Below are positions 5,920 through 12,387 of a stretch of 13,332 nucleotides of DNA, piece by piece. The position numbers and the translations under genes were made by a program. Numbering within the stretch: the first letter of the stretch is position 1; every line of letters starts with the position of its first letter. Origin of the DNA: Actinomycetes bacterium (GTDB lineage Bacteria; Actinomycetota; Acidimicrobiia; Acidimicrobiales; Palsa-688); assembly GCA_021846485.1 (NCBI GenBank), contig JAJZWW010000047.1, forward strand, positions 1 to 13,332. The letters are read 5' to 3'. Below the pieces are notes generated by a model. That model was not told the origin of the DNA. It worked only from the letters and a program-made list of their open reading frames with translations, and ran no database searches.

Positions 5920-6432
5920 GTGACTCAACCGGACTACGTCCCGGTCCAGCCCTCCGACCGGGTCAGGCCCTCAGGGCGCCTGGAGGTGCCCGGCCGGTGG
6001 CTCCAGGACCGCCCCGGGGAGCTGCTCGAGCTGACCCCGCCGGCCGGGGAGCGATTCGGGGTGCCCGGCCCTGACCTCGGCTACGGCCTCAAGCTCGCCA
6101 AGCGCTTCGAGGACCGCTTCGTCCTGTCCCGGGTCGAGCGGCGCGAGGACGCCCTCGCCGGCGGCTTCGCCTGCGGTTCCCGGCGGGCGGCCCGCTTCGG
6201 GCGAGCCCCGGTGATCCACGACTTCGAGTGGGCGTTCAGCCTGTGGGGTTTCCTCGGAGGGGCCCCAGGAGACCTGCTGTCCGCCCGGGCCGAGGTCGTC
6301 AGGGGGGTGGCGCACGACTACTGGAGGCGGCGGGCCTTCGCGGACACGGTCACCGAAGAGGCCCTCGCCCTCACCCCTGCGGAGGCGTCTGCCCGGATCA
6401 GGGAGTGGCAGAACTTCTTGAGGATCTACTGA
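5920..6432 (+). CDS. Hypothetical protein, 170 residues, no recognised domain
   Basis: The frame opens well upstream, but GTG 5920 is the best start: AGGA (5907-5910) is 9 bases before it, and the coherent protein begins there (MTQPDYVPVQPSDRVRPSGR). The composition looks soluble, with no signal peptide or membrane helix. Visible features are a proline-rich N-terminus, FGVPGPDLGYGLKLAKRFEDR near residues 45-63, a central RRAARFGRAPVIHDFEWAFSLWGFLG block, and an amphipathic C-terminus ending in TPAEASARIREWQNFLRIY. The tight aromatic/charged patches and clean codon bias suggest a real, probably conserved, cytoplasmic protein. I have the impression of similar proteins beside fabD or acyl-CoA dehydrogenase genes in other actinobacteria but cannot verify it, and I assign no function. 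It converges on fabD, with the two stop codons overlapping by 7 bp (6426-6432). Confidence 0.75.
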   Translation: MTQPDYVPVQPSDRVRPSGRLEVPGRWLQDRPGELLELTPPAGERFGVPGPDLGYGLKLAKRFEDRFVLSRVERREDALAGGFACGSRRAARFGRAPVIHDFEWAFSLWGFLGGAPGDLLSARAEVVRGVAHDYWRRRAFADTVTEEALALTPAEASARIREWQNFLRIY

Positions 6433-7337
6433 CCGAGCCGGTCGAGGTCCTCGGGCGTGGTGACCGTCACTCGTTCGACCCCCTCCAGGGTGCGCTTGAC
6501 CATCCCGCTCAGCTCGGCGCCGGGGCCGAGCTCCACGAAGACCTCCGCGCCGAGGCTGCGCATGGTGAGCAGGGACTCGCGCCAGCGGACCGGCGCGGCC
6601 AGCTGGGCGGCGAGGAGGCCGGGGAAGCCGTCCAGGTGGGGGGCGGCGTCCACGTTGGCGACCACCGTGACCGAAGCGGGGGCCCACGCGGTGCCGGCGA
6701 GCGCCCGGCCGAGCCGCTCGGCGGCGGGCGCCATGAGGGGCGAGTGGAACCCCCCCCCGACGGCCAGCGGGAGCACTCGCTTGGCGCCGAGGCCCCGGGC
6801 GCGGCGCGCGGCCTCTCCCACCCCCTCGGCGGTGCCCGCCACAACCACCTGACCCGGGGCGTTGTCGTTGGCGACCCAGGCGCCCTCGATGCCCTCGCAC
6901 GCCGCCGCGACCCGGTCAGGTTCGAGCCCGAGGATCGCGGCCATGGTGCCCGGGGTCGCCGCCGCGGCGGCCTGCATCGCCTCGCCGCGCTCGACGACCA
7001 CTTGCGCGGCGTCTTTCTCCGTGAGCACACCAGCGGCGACGAGGGCGGTGTACTCCCCGAGGCTGTGGCCGGCGACGGCTGCCACCGGCGCGTCGAGCAG
7101 CCCCGAGGAGCGCGCCGCGTCGAGGACCACCAGGCACAGGGCGAAGGTGGCGAGCTGGGCGTTGCGGGTCTGGCGCAGGGTCTCGGCGTCGGCGTCGACG
7201 AGCAGCCCGGCAACGTCCCGGCCGCTTGCCGCGCTGACCCGCTCGACCGCCCCCCACGCAGGGTGATCGATCCACGGGATCCCCATGCCGGGGCGCTGCG
7301 AACCCTGACCGGGAAACAGGAGGGCCATCGCGGGCAT
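6426..7337 (-). CDS. fabD: Malonyl-CoA:ACP transacylase FabD
   Basis: The 303-residue product transfers malonyl groups from CoA to acyl carrier protein for fatty acid synthesis. The hallmarks are LLFPGQGSQRPGMG at the N-terminus (6-19), the nucleophile elbow GHSLGEY (90-96, Ser92), the malonate-binding arginine in ERGEAM (Arg117), the catalytic histidine in GGGFHSPLM (His198) and VELGPGAELSGMVKR near the C-terminus. The open frame runs upstream to 7580 but overlaps the divergent gene; the start at 7337 (MPAMALLFPG) fits because a -10-like TAGCCT ends 8 bases before it. ATG 7328 (MALLFPG) is the alternative. Codons just before the catalytic His are a run of nine G (C on the plus strand, 6750-6758), giving VGGGFHSP where VSGAFHSP is usual. 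It stands alone, with no other fab genes beside it, and converges on the hypothetical gene. Confidence 0.94.
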   Translation of the reverse strand: MPAMALLFPGQGSQRPGMGIPWIDHPAWGAVERVSAASGRDVAGLLVDADAETLRQTRNAQLATFALCLVVLDAARSSGLLDAPVAAVAGHSLGEYTALVAAGVLTEKDAAQVVVERGEAMQAAAAATPGTMAAILGLEPDRVAAACEGIEGAWVANDNAPGQVVVAGTAEGVGEAARRARGLGAKRVLPLAVGGGFHSPLMAPAAERLGRALAGTAWAPASVTVVANVDAAPHLDGFPGLLAAQLAAPVRWRESLLTMRSLGAEVFVELGPGAELSGMVKRTLEGVERVTVTTPEDLDRLGQ

Positions 7338-7345
7338 GGCCTCCG

Positions 7346-7351
7346 AGGCTA
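7346..7351 (-). promoter_or_regulatory. Putative -10 element of a leaderless fabD promoter
   Basis: The minus strand reads TAGCCT, then CGGAGGCC, then ATG of fabD, with the hexamer ending 8 bases before the start, identical in spacing and hexamer to greA. A start seven bases downstream gives a 5' UTR of about two bases. The GGAGG within the spacer could alternatively be a Shine-Dalgarno for ATG 7328, but not if the transcript begins where the -10 implies. No clear -35 is seen. Confidence 0.42.
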
Positions 7352-7401
7352 GCCAGCCCGCCGATTCGCTCGGACGTCCGACGATTGCGGGCGGGGCGCG
7401 C

Positions 7402-7407
7402 GAGAAT
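7402..7407 (+). promoter_or_regulatory. Putative -10 element of a leaderless acyl-CoA dehydrogenase promoter
   Basis: GAGAAT matches four of six TATAAT bases, including the second A and last T. The seventh base after it is the A of the ATG at 7414, so the mRNA would be leaderless. No Shine-Dalgarno is present. A weak -35 candidate (CCGACG) lies 18 bases upstream. Confidence 0.4.
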
Positions 7408-7413
7408 CGTGGC

Positions 7414-8559
7414 ATGCAGCCGATCACCCTCACCCCAGAGCAGCGGGAGTTCCGGGCCGCGGTGCGCGCCCTGGCGGAGGAGCGGATCGCGCCCCGGGCG
7501 GCGGAGGTGGACGCCACCGGGGAGTTCCCGTGGGACAACTTCAAGGACTGCCTGGCGATGGACCTGCCTGGCCTCGGCATCCCCGAGGTTTACGGTGGCA
7601 GCGGCGCCGACCACGTCACCCAGGCCGTCCTCGTGGAGGAGCTCGCTCGGGTGTGCGGCTCGACCAGCCTGATCTTCGCGGTCAACGCCCTGGCGACCCT
7701 CCCGGTGATCAACTGGGCCTCCGAGGAGCTCAAGGCCCGCTACCTGCCCCGCATCGCCCGGGGCGAGTCGCAGGGCAGCTACTGCCTGTCGGAGGCCGAC
7801 GCGGGCAGCGACGCCGCGGCCATGTCCGCCCGGGCGGTGCGCGACGGCGACGAGTACGTGCTGTCGGGCTCCAAGTACTGGATCAGCGGCGCGGGGATCT
7901 CGGAGATGTACGTCGTGTTCGCCAAGACCGACCTAGGGGCGGGGGCCAAGGGCGTCTCGTGCTTCCTCGTCGAAAAGGACATGGGCCTGCGCTTCGGCAA
8001 GCTCGAGAAGAAGCTCGGCATGCGGGGCAGCCCGACCCGGGAGGTGATCCTGGACGGCGCGCGGGTCCCCGCTTCCCACCTGGTCGGCGAGGAAGGGCAG
8101 GGCTTCACCATCGCCATGCACACCCTCGACCGGAGCCGCACCTCGATCGCCGCCCAGGCGGTCGGTCTCGCCCAGGGGGCGATCGACGTCGCCAAGGGGT
8201 ACATGAAGCAGCGCCGAGCGTTCGGCAAGCCGATCGCCGAGCTCCAGGGGCTGCAGTTCATGCTGGCCGACATGGCCATGCGCACCGAGGCCGCCCGGCT
8301 GCTCACCTACCGGGCGTGCGCGTTGATCGACGAGGACGATCCCGACGGCGAGCTGACCATGGCCGGGGCGACCGCCAAGTGCTTCGCGTCCGACACCGCC
8401 ATGGCGGTGACCACCGACGGAGTCCAGCTCCTCGGGGGCTACGGCTACACCCAGGACTTCCCCCTCGAGCGGATGATGCGCGACGCCAAGATCACCCAGA
8501 TCTACGAGGGCACCAACCAGATCCAGCGGGTCGTGGTGGCAAGACAGCTGCTCAAGTAG
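7414..8559 (+). CDS. Acyl-CoA dehydrogenase (FAD-dependent)
   Basis: The 381-residue product has the full length and three-domain layout of short/medium-chain acyl-CoA dehydrogenases, which form the alpha,beta double bond of acyl-CoA and pass electrons to electron-transfer flavoprotein. In order: an N-terminal helical domain (LTPEQREFRAAVRALAEERIAPRA), the middle beta domain with YCLSEADAGSDAAAM (the FAD/substrate signature) and GSKYWISGAG, then KLGMRGSPTREV, DRSRTSIAAQAVGLAQGA, the C-terminal signature QLLGGYGYTQDFPLERMMRDAKI and IYEGTNQIQR. The catalytic base is Glu365 in YEGT. The start at 7414 is preferred over the earlier in-frame ATG at 7336, because the earlier one would overlap the fabD start and promoter. 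The chain-length preference cannot be read from sequence. The last 70 bp are nearly duplicated at 9113-9185. Confidence 0.94.
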   Translation: MQPITLTPEQREFRAAVRALAEERIAPRAAEVDATGEFPWDNFKDCLAMDLPGLGIPEVYGGSGADHVTQAVLVEELARVCGSTSLIFAVNALATLPVINWASEELKARYLPRIARGESQGSYCLSEADAGSDAAAMSARAVRDGDEYVLSGSKYWISGAGISEMYVVFAKTDLGAGAKGVSCFLVEKDMGLRFGKLEKKLGMRGSPTREVILDGARVPASHLVGEEGQGFTIAMHTLDRSRTSIAAQAVGLAQGAIDVAKGYMKQRRAFGKPIAELQGLQFMLADMAMRTEAARLLTYRACALIDEDDPDGELTMAGATAKCFASDTAMAVTTDGVQLLGGYGYTQDFPLERMMRDAKITQIYEGTNQIQRVVVARQLLK

Positions 8560-8570
8560 GTTTTCTCGCT

Positions 8571-8588
8571 CCGGGCCGCCAGGCCCGG
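8571..8588 (+). terminator. GC-rich hairpin after the acyl-CoA dehydrogenase gene
   Basis: CCGGGCC (8571-8577) pairs perfectly with GGCCCGG (8582-8588) around a GCCA loop, 11 bases after the stop codon. There is no T-tract downstream, though TTTT precedes it at 8561-8564. The placement suggests a terminator without a U-tract. Confidence 0.4.
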
Positions 8589-8626
8589 CCCTACGGTCAT
8601 CCCTACACCCGGTCCCCGTCCCCGGC

Positions 8627-8964
8627 ATGGCCAGCCTTCGCGAGCGGGAGCCGGGCGTGTGGGAGGTGAGAGTGTTCGTCGGCCGCGGCGGTGACAGCCG
8701 GCCCCGCCAGGTCAGCCGGACGGTTCGCGGCTCTCGGCGAACCGCCGAGAAGGTGGCCGCCAGCCTCGAGCCTCAGCGCCGAGGCGCCGTCGGCAGACGG
8801 CACCCGCAGCGTCGCCGACCTCCCGGAACTGTGGCAGCAGCTCGACGCACCCCGCTGGGCCCCGCCACGGCGTACAACCAGGCCAGCCGGGCCCGGCTGA
8901 TCGCCGCTGTACTGCTCGGCCGCCGCCCGGTGGCGTCGGTGCGGGTGGAGGACATCGACCGTAC
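8627..8964 (+). pseudogene. Frameshifted N-terminal remnant of a tyrosine integrase
   Basis: From ATG 8627 the product begins MASLREREPGVWEVRVFVG and continues RPRQVSRTVRGSRRTAEKVAASLE. This is the arm-type DNA-binding N-terminus common to actinobacterial phage and element integrases (usually MASLRxRxPGxWEVRVxxGRD...RxxSRTxxGsrReAe). The similarity then jumps to another frame (SADGTRSVADLPELWQQLDAPRWAPP, about 8790-8870, the start of the core-binding domain). It jumps back at about 8870 (TAYNQASRARLIAAVLLGRRPVASVRVEDIDR). The similarity stops at about 8962, before the catalytic domain, so the R-H-R-Y residues are absent. At least two frameshifts plus a C-terminal deletion make this a pseudogene. 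It sits between the two copies of the acyl-CoA dehydrogenase 3' end, the place expected for an element's integrase. Confidence 0.7.
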
Positions 8965-9002
8965 TTCGATCCCTACAACTACATTCGATCCCTACAACTA
9001 CA
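8965..9002 (+). repeat. Exact tandem duplication of a 19-bp unit
   Basis: The unit at 8965-8983 is repeated without change at 8984-9002 (the unit begins TTCGATCCCTACAAC). It starts exactly where the integrase similarity ends, suggesting slippage or end-joining at a deletion junction. Confidence 0.92.
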
Positions 9003-9042
9003 ACAGCCAGGAGGCACGGTTACAACAGCCAGGAGGCACGGT
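8999..9042 (+). repeat. Exact tandem duplication of a 22-bp unit containing GGAGG
   Basis: The unit 8999-9020 is repeated exactly at 9021-9042 (core CAGCCAGGAGGCACGG). It overlaps the last four bases of the preceding 19-bp repeat. The embedded AGGAGG precedes a GTG at 9041 and an ATG at 9049. Both lead only to very short ORFs (9 and 36 codons) with no recognisable content, so this may be the old start region of a lost gene. Confidence 0.92.
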
Positions 9043-9112
9043 GTCTGGATGGACAGGAAACGGTACGTAAGCCGGCTGCCGACGACGCTCGGGACTCGGG
9101 ACGAAGGGGCCG

Positions 9113-9185
9113 GATCACCCAGATCTACGAGGGGACCAACCAGATCCAGCGGGAAGTAGCGGCAGCAAGACAGCTGCTCAGGTAG
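9113..9185 (+). repeat. Near-copy of the acyl-CoA dehydrogenase 3' end (att-like direct repeat or paralogue stub)
   Basis: This 73-bp block duplicates 8490-8559. The first 41 bases match at 40 positions and the last 21 at 20 positions. Between them is a short variable stretch (11 bases here, 8 in the gene). It still translates in frame as ITQIYEGTNQIQREVAAARQLLR followed by TAG, including the catalytic-Glu motif. Homology begins abruptly; the 50 bases upstream do not match the gene. Together with the integrase remnant between the copies, it resembles the attR half of an element that used the gene's 3' end as its target. A leftover of a second dehydrogenase gene is the alternative. Confidence 0.85.
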
Positions 9186-9199
9186 CGCTAGGCTAGCGC
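9185..9199 (+). terminator. Perfect 6-bp inverted repeat after the duplicated stop codon
   Basis: GCGCTA (9185-9190) pairs with TAGCGC (9194-9199) around a GGC loop, beginning at the last base of the duplicated TAG. It may have been the original terminator downstream of the dehydrogenase gene before the intervening 626 bp arrived. The tight loop and lack of a T-tract keep this tentative. Confidence 0.3.
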
Positions 9200-9204
9200 C
9201 CCGG

Positions 9205-9232
9205 TTGGCGATCCGGGCCGATCGGGTAGGGA
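9205..9232 (+). promoter_or_regulatory. Putative promoter of the HAD-GH65 operon, leaderless
   Basis: TTGGCG (9205-9210), a 16-base spacer and TAGGGA (9227-9232) form a plausible -35/-10 pair. The seventh base after the -10 is the G of GTG 9239, predicting a leaderless transcript. No Shine-Dalgarno is present before the GTG. The -10 lacks the final T, so this is weak. Confidence 0.35.
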
Positions 9233-9238
9233 CGGCCC

Positions 9239-9979
9239 GTGTTGGGACTGCCGGGAGGGGTCACCGCCTGCCTGTTCGATCTCGACGGGGTGCTCACCGA
9301 CACCGCCTCGGTGCACGCCGCCGCGTGGAAGGACACCTTCGACGAGTTCCTGTGCCGGCGGGCCGAGCGGGAGGGGGGCGAGGCGCAGCCCTTCGACCTT
9401 CACGACGACTACGACGACTACGTCGACGGCAAGCCCCGGGCCGACGGGGTGCGCGACTTCCTCGCCTCCCGGAGCACCACCCTCCCCGAGGGCGGCCCCG
9501 ACGACCCGCCGGACGCCGAAACCGTCCACGGCCTCGGCAACCGCAAGAACCAACTGCTGCTCGCCCGCATCCGTCGGGAGGGAGTGAAGGTGTTCGAGGG
9601 GTCCCGACGCTACCTGGAAGCGGTGCGTGACGCCGGCCTGCGCACCGCAGTGGTGTCATCCAGCGCGAACACTGCCGAGGTAGTGAAGGTCACCGGACTG
9701 GAGCCGCTGCTCGATGCGCGGGTGGACGGCATCGCCGCCGCCGAGGAGCACCTGGCCGGCAAGCCCGCCCCCGACACCTTTCTCGCCGCGGCCCGGCGCC
9801 TCGGCGTCGAGCCCTCGGCGGCCGCGGTCTTCGAGGACGCCCTCGCCGGGGTCGAGGCCGGAAGAGCTGGCGGGTTTGCTGCCGTGGTAGGCGTCGACCG
9901 GGGCGGCCAGCGGGACGCGCTCGCCGCCCACGGGGCGACCCTCGTGGTCCGCGATCTCTCCGAGCTGCTCCGCCGGTGA
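9239..9979 (+). CDS. Beta-phosphoglucomutase-like HAD-superfamily enzyme
   Basis: The 246-residue product has all four HAD motifs: FDLDGVLTDTA (nucleophile Asp14 and acid/base Asp16), VVSSSAN (138-144), GKPAPDTF (Lys175) and VFEDALAGVEAG (Glu199/Asp200 binding Mg2+). A helical cap is inserted after motif I (about 25-115) with VDGKPRADGVRDFL, the cap signature of beta-phosphoglucomutases, which interconvert beta-glucose-1-phosphate and glucose-6-phosphate. The GTG start begins the domain with the right number of residues and fits a leaderless promoter. The gene overlaps the GH65 gene by 4 bp (GTGA), so the two are translationally coupled. Inverting GH65 phosphorylases release beta-glucose-1-phosphate, so this enzyme would consume its neighbour's product. 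The same adjacent pair occurs in mycobacteria (Rv3400-Rv3401). A simple sugar phosphatase is the alternative, but less likely in this context. Confidence 0.9.
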   Translation: MLGLPGGVTACLFDLDGVLTDTASVHAAAWKDTFDEFLCRRAEREGGEAQPFDLHDDYDDYVDGKPRADGVRDFLASRSTTLPEGGPDDPPDAETVHGLGNRKNQLLLARIRREGVKVFEGSRRYLEAVRDAGLRTAVVSSSANTAEVVKVTGLEPLLDARVDGIAAAEEHLAGKPAPDTFLAAARRLGVEPSAAAVFEDALAGVEAGRAGGFAAVVGVDRGGQRDALAAHGATLVVRDLSELLRR

Positions 9980-12363
9980 GCCGCAGGCGCCGGGAGGCCG
10001 GGGCGGCAGGCGCGGGGCAGCGGCCCTTCGAGCCGGAGGGGTGGTGCGTGCGCGAGGTCGGCATCGACCTGGACCGGCTCGCTCAGTCCGAGTCGGTCTT
10101 CGCCCTCGGCAACGGGCACATAGGGCTGCGCGGCAACCTCGACGAGGGTGAGCCCTTCGGCCTGCCGGGAACCTATCTCAACGGCTTCTACGAGTCGCGG
10201 CCCCTGCCCTACGCCGAGGCCGGCTACGGCTACCCGGAGGCCGGTCAGACGGTCGTCGACGTCACCAATGGCAAGCTCATCCGCCTCTTGGTCGACGACG
10301 AGCCGTTCGATCTCCGCTACGGCCGGGTGGAGTCCCACGAACGGGTCCTGGACCTGCGCGGCGGGGTACTGCGGCGCACCACCCGCTGGGTGTCCCCCGG
10401 GGGCTCCCGGGTCGAGGTCCGCGCCACCCGGATGGTCTCCCTCGTGCAGCGGGCGGTGGTGGCGATCGAGTACACGGTCGACGCGGTGGACGGCGACGTG
10501 CGGGTCGTGGTCCAGTCCGAGCTGGTCGCCAACGAGGAGCTACCCGCCTTCTCCGGTGACCCGAGGGTGGCCGCTGCCATCGACCGCCCGCTCGAGGCGC
10601 TCGATGCCGAGGCCCGCGGCGACGGGGTCCACCTCGTCCACCGCACCAGGAACAGCGGCCTCACGGTGGCCGCGTACATGGACCACCTCTGGGAGGGACC
10701 CGACGACGTGTCGGTCCACTCCAACGTCTCCGACGACATCGGGCGGACGACGTTCATCGCCGTCGTCGGTCCCCGGCACCCCCTGCGCATCGTGAAGTAC
10801 CTCACCTACGGGTGGTCGTCGGGGAGGAGCGTCCCGGCGCTGCGCGACCAGGTGGGGGCGGCCGGCGCCGGCGCCCGCCACACCGGCTGGCGTGGGCTGC
10901 TGGGCGAGCAGCGCCGGTACCTCGACGCCTTCTGGGAGCGTTCCGACGTCCGGCTGGAAGGTGACGCCGAGATCCAGCAGGCGGTGCGCTTCGCGTTGTT
11001 CCAGATCCTGCAGGCGGGGGCTCGCTCCGAGCAGCGGGCGATCCCCGCCAAGGGCCTGACCGGCCCGGGCTACGACGGCCATGCCTTCTGGGACACCGAG
11101 ACCTTCGTGCTGCCGGTGCTCACTTACACCGAGCCACGCTCGGCCGCCGATGCCCTCCGATGGCGCCAGAGCATCCTGCCGTCCGCCCGCGACCGCGCCC
11201 GGGCCCTGCGTCTGGCCGGGGCGGTCTTCCCCTGGCGGACGATCGGCGGTGAGGAGTGCAGCGCCTACTGGCCTGCGGGCTCGGCAGCCCAGCACGTCAA
11301 CGCCGACGTAGCCGACGCCGCCCGCCGTTATGTGCAGGCGACCGGCGACCGCGACTTCGAGCGCGACACCGCCACTGAGCTCTACGTGGAAACGGCCCGT
11401 CTGTGGATGGCGCTGGGCTTCTTCGACGAGGGCGGCGCCTTCCGCATCGACGGGGTCACCGGTCCGGACGAGTACAGCGCGATCTCCGACAACAACGTGT
11501 ACACCAACTTGATGGCCGCCCGGAACCTGGAGCTGGCCGCGGACGCTGCCGGTCGGCACCCCGACGTAGCTGGGACGCTCGGGGTGGAGGAACAAGAGAG
11601 CGTCGCCTGGCGCCGTGCAGCCGCCGCGATGCGGGTCCCCTGGGACGAGGAGCTAGGGGTCCACCCCCAATCGGAGGGCTTCACTGCCCACGAGCGCTGG
11701 GACTTCGAGGCCACCGGAGCCGACGAGTACCCGCTCATGCTGCACTACCCCTACCTCCAGCTGTACCGCAAGCAGGTCGTCAAGCAGGCCGACCTGGTCC
11801 TCGCCATGCTCATCTGCGGCGACCACTTCACCCCCGCCCAGAAGGTCGCCAACTTCGCCTACTACGAGGCCCTGACGGTGCGCGACTCGTCTCTGTCCGC
11901 GGCGGTCCAGTGCGTCCTCGCAGCCGAGACCGGGCACATGGACCTGGCCTACGACTACTGGGGTGAGGCCGCCTTGATGGACCTGCACGACCTCGAGCAC
12001 AACACCCGCGACGGGCTGCACCTGGCCGCCTTGGCGGGGGCGTGGCTGGGAGCGGTGTTCGGATTCGGGGGGATGCGTGACCACGGGCCGGGGCTGCTGT
12101 TCCGCCCCCGGCTGCCGACGGCACTGCGGAGCCTCGGGTTCACGATCTTCTGGCAGGCCGGGAAGCTGGCGGTGCAGGTGTCGCCCGACGAGGCCCGCTA
12201 TCGCTGGGACGATGGGAGGACGGTGCGCTTCGGCCACTACGACCAGGTGGTCGACCTGGCTGCCGGCGACGAGCGCGCCCTGCCGATACCACCGCTCACG
12301 TCCCGGCCCCCCACCGAGCACCCCCGCCACCGCCGTCCCCCTCGCCGGCTGGCTGGGGGGTGA
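9976..12363 (+). CDS. GH65 family glycoside phosphorylase (maltose/trehalose/kojibiose phosphorylase-like)
   Basis: The 795-residue product has the GH65 plan. It has an N-terminal beta-sandwich (about 25-290) starting at SVFALGNGHIGLRGNLDEG, a linker, an (alpha/alpha)6 catalytic barrel (about 320-700) and a small C-terminal beta domain. Barrel motifs are GYDGHAFWDTETFVLPVL (365-382, with the W372-D373 substrate site) and IDGVTGPDEYS, with the general acid Glu499. The phosphate-binding RDSSLS (636-641, Ser638/Ser639) argues for a phosphorylase rather than a hydrolase. DGLHLAALAGAW follows near 675. The reaction would be disaccharide plus phosphate to beta-glucose-1-phosphate plus glucose or another acceptor. 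Which disaccharide cannot be read by eye. The GTG start overlaps the HAD stop codon, coupling the genes. The last 25 residues (PLTSRPPTEHPRHRRPP...) are a disordered Pro/Arg tail. No signal peptide, so it is cytoplasmic. Confidence 0.92.
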   Translation: MSRRRREAGAAGAGQRPFEPEGWCVREVGIDLDRLAQSESVFALGNGHIGLRGNLDEGEPFGLPGTYLNGFYESRPLPYAEAGYGYPEAGQTVVDVTNGKLIRLLVDDEPFDLRYGRVESHERVLDLRGGVLRRTTRWVSPGGSRVEVRATRMVSLVQRAVVAIEYTVDAVDGDVRVVVQSELVANEELPAFSGDPRVAAAIDRPLEALDAEARGDGVHLVHRTRNSGLTVAAYMDHLWEGPDDVSVHSNVSDDIGRTTFIAVVGPRHPLRIVKYLTYGWSSGRSVPALRDQVGAAGAGARHTGWRGLLGEQRRYLDAFWERSDVRLEGDAEIQQAVRFALFQILQAGARSEQRAIPAKGLTGPGYDGHAFWDTETFVLPVLTYTEPRSAADALRWRQSILPSARDRARALRLAGAVFPWRTIGGEECSAYWPAGSAAQHVNADVADAARRYVQATGDRDFERDTATELYVETARLWMALGFFDEGGAFRIDGVTGPDEYSAISDNNVYTNLMAARNLELAADAAGRHPDVAGTLGVEEQESVAWRRAAAAMRVPWDEELGVHPQSEGFTAHERWDFEATGADEYPLMLHYPYLQLYRKQVVKQADLVLAMLICGDHFTPAQKVANFAYYEALTVRDSSLSAAVQCVLAAETGHMDLAYDYWGEAALMDLHDLEHNTRDGLHLAALAGAWLGAVFGFGGMRDHGPGLLFRPRLPTALRSLGFTIFWQAGKLAVQVSPDEARYRWDDGRTVRFGHYDQVVDLAAGDERALPIPPLTSRPPTEHPRHRRPPRRLAGG

Positions 12364-12387
12364 GCGGTCGGCACAGGGGATGTGCGC

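Noticed and set aside
6228..7352. 374-codon plus-strand open frame opposite fabD
   Set aside because: Shadow of fabD: composition is low-complexity Gly/Arg/Glu, with no domain and no ribosome binding site.
9041..9159. Short ORFs starting at GTG 9041 and ATG 9049 after AGGAGG
   Set aside because: They encode 9 and 36 residues with no recognisable content and run out of frame through the dehydrogenase 3' copy; more likely debris of the inserted element.
8560..9238. CRISPR array or satellite repeats
   Set aside because: The repeats are adjacent duplications without spacers, only two copies each, and there are no cas genes nearby.
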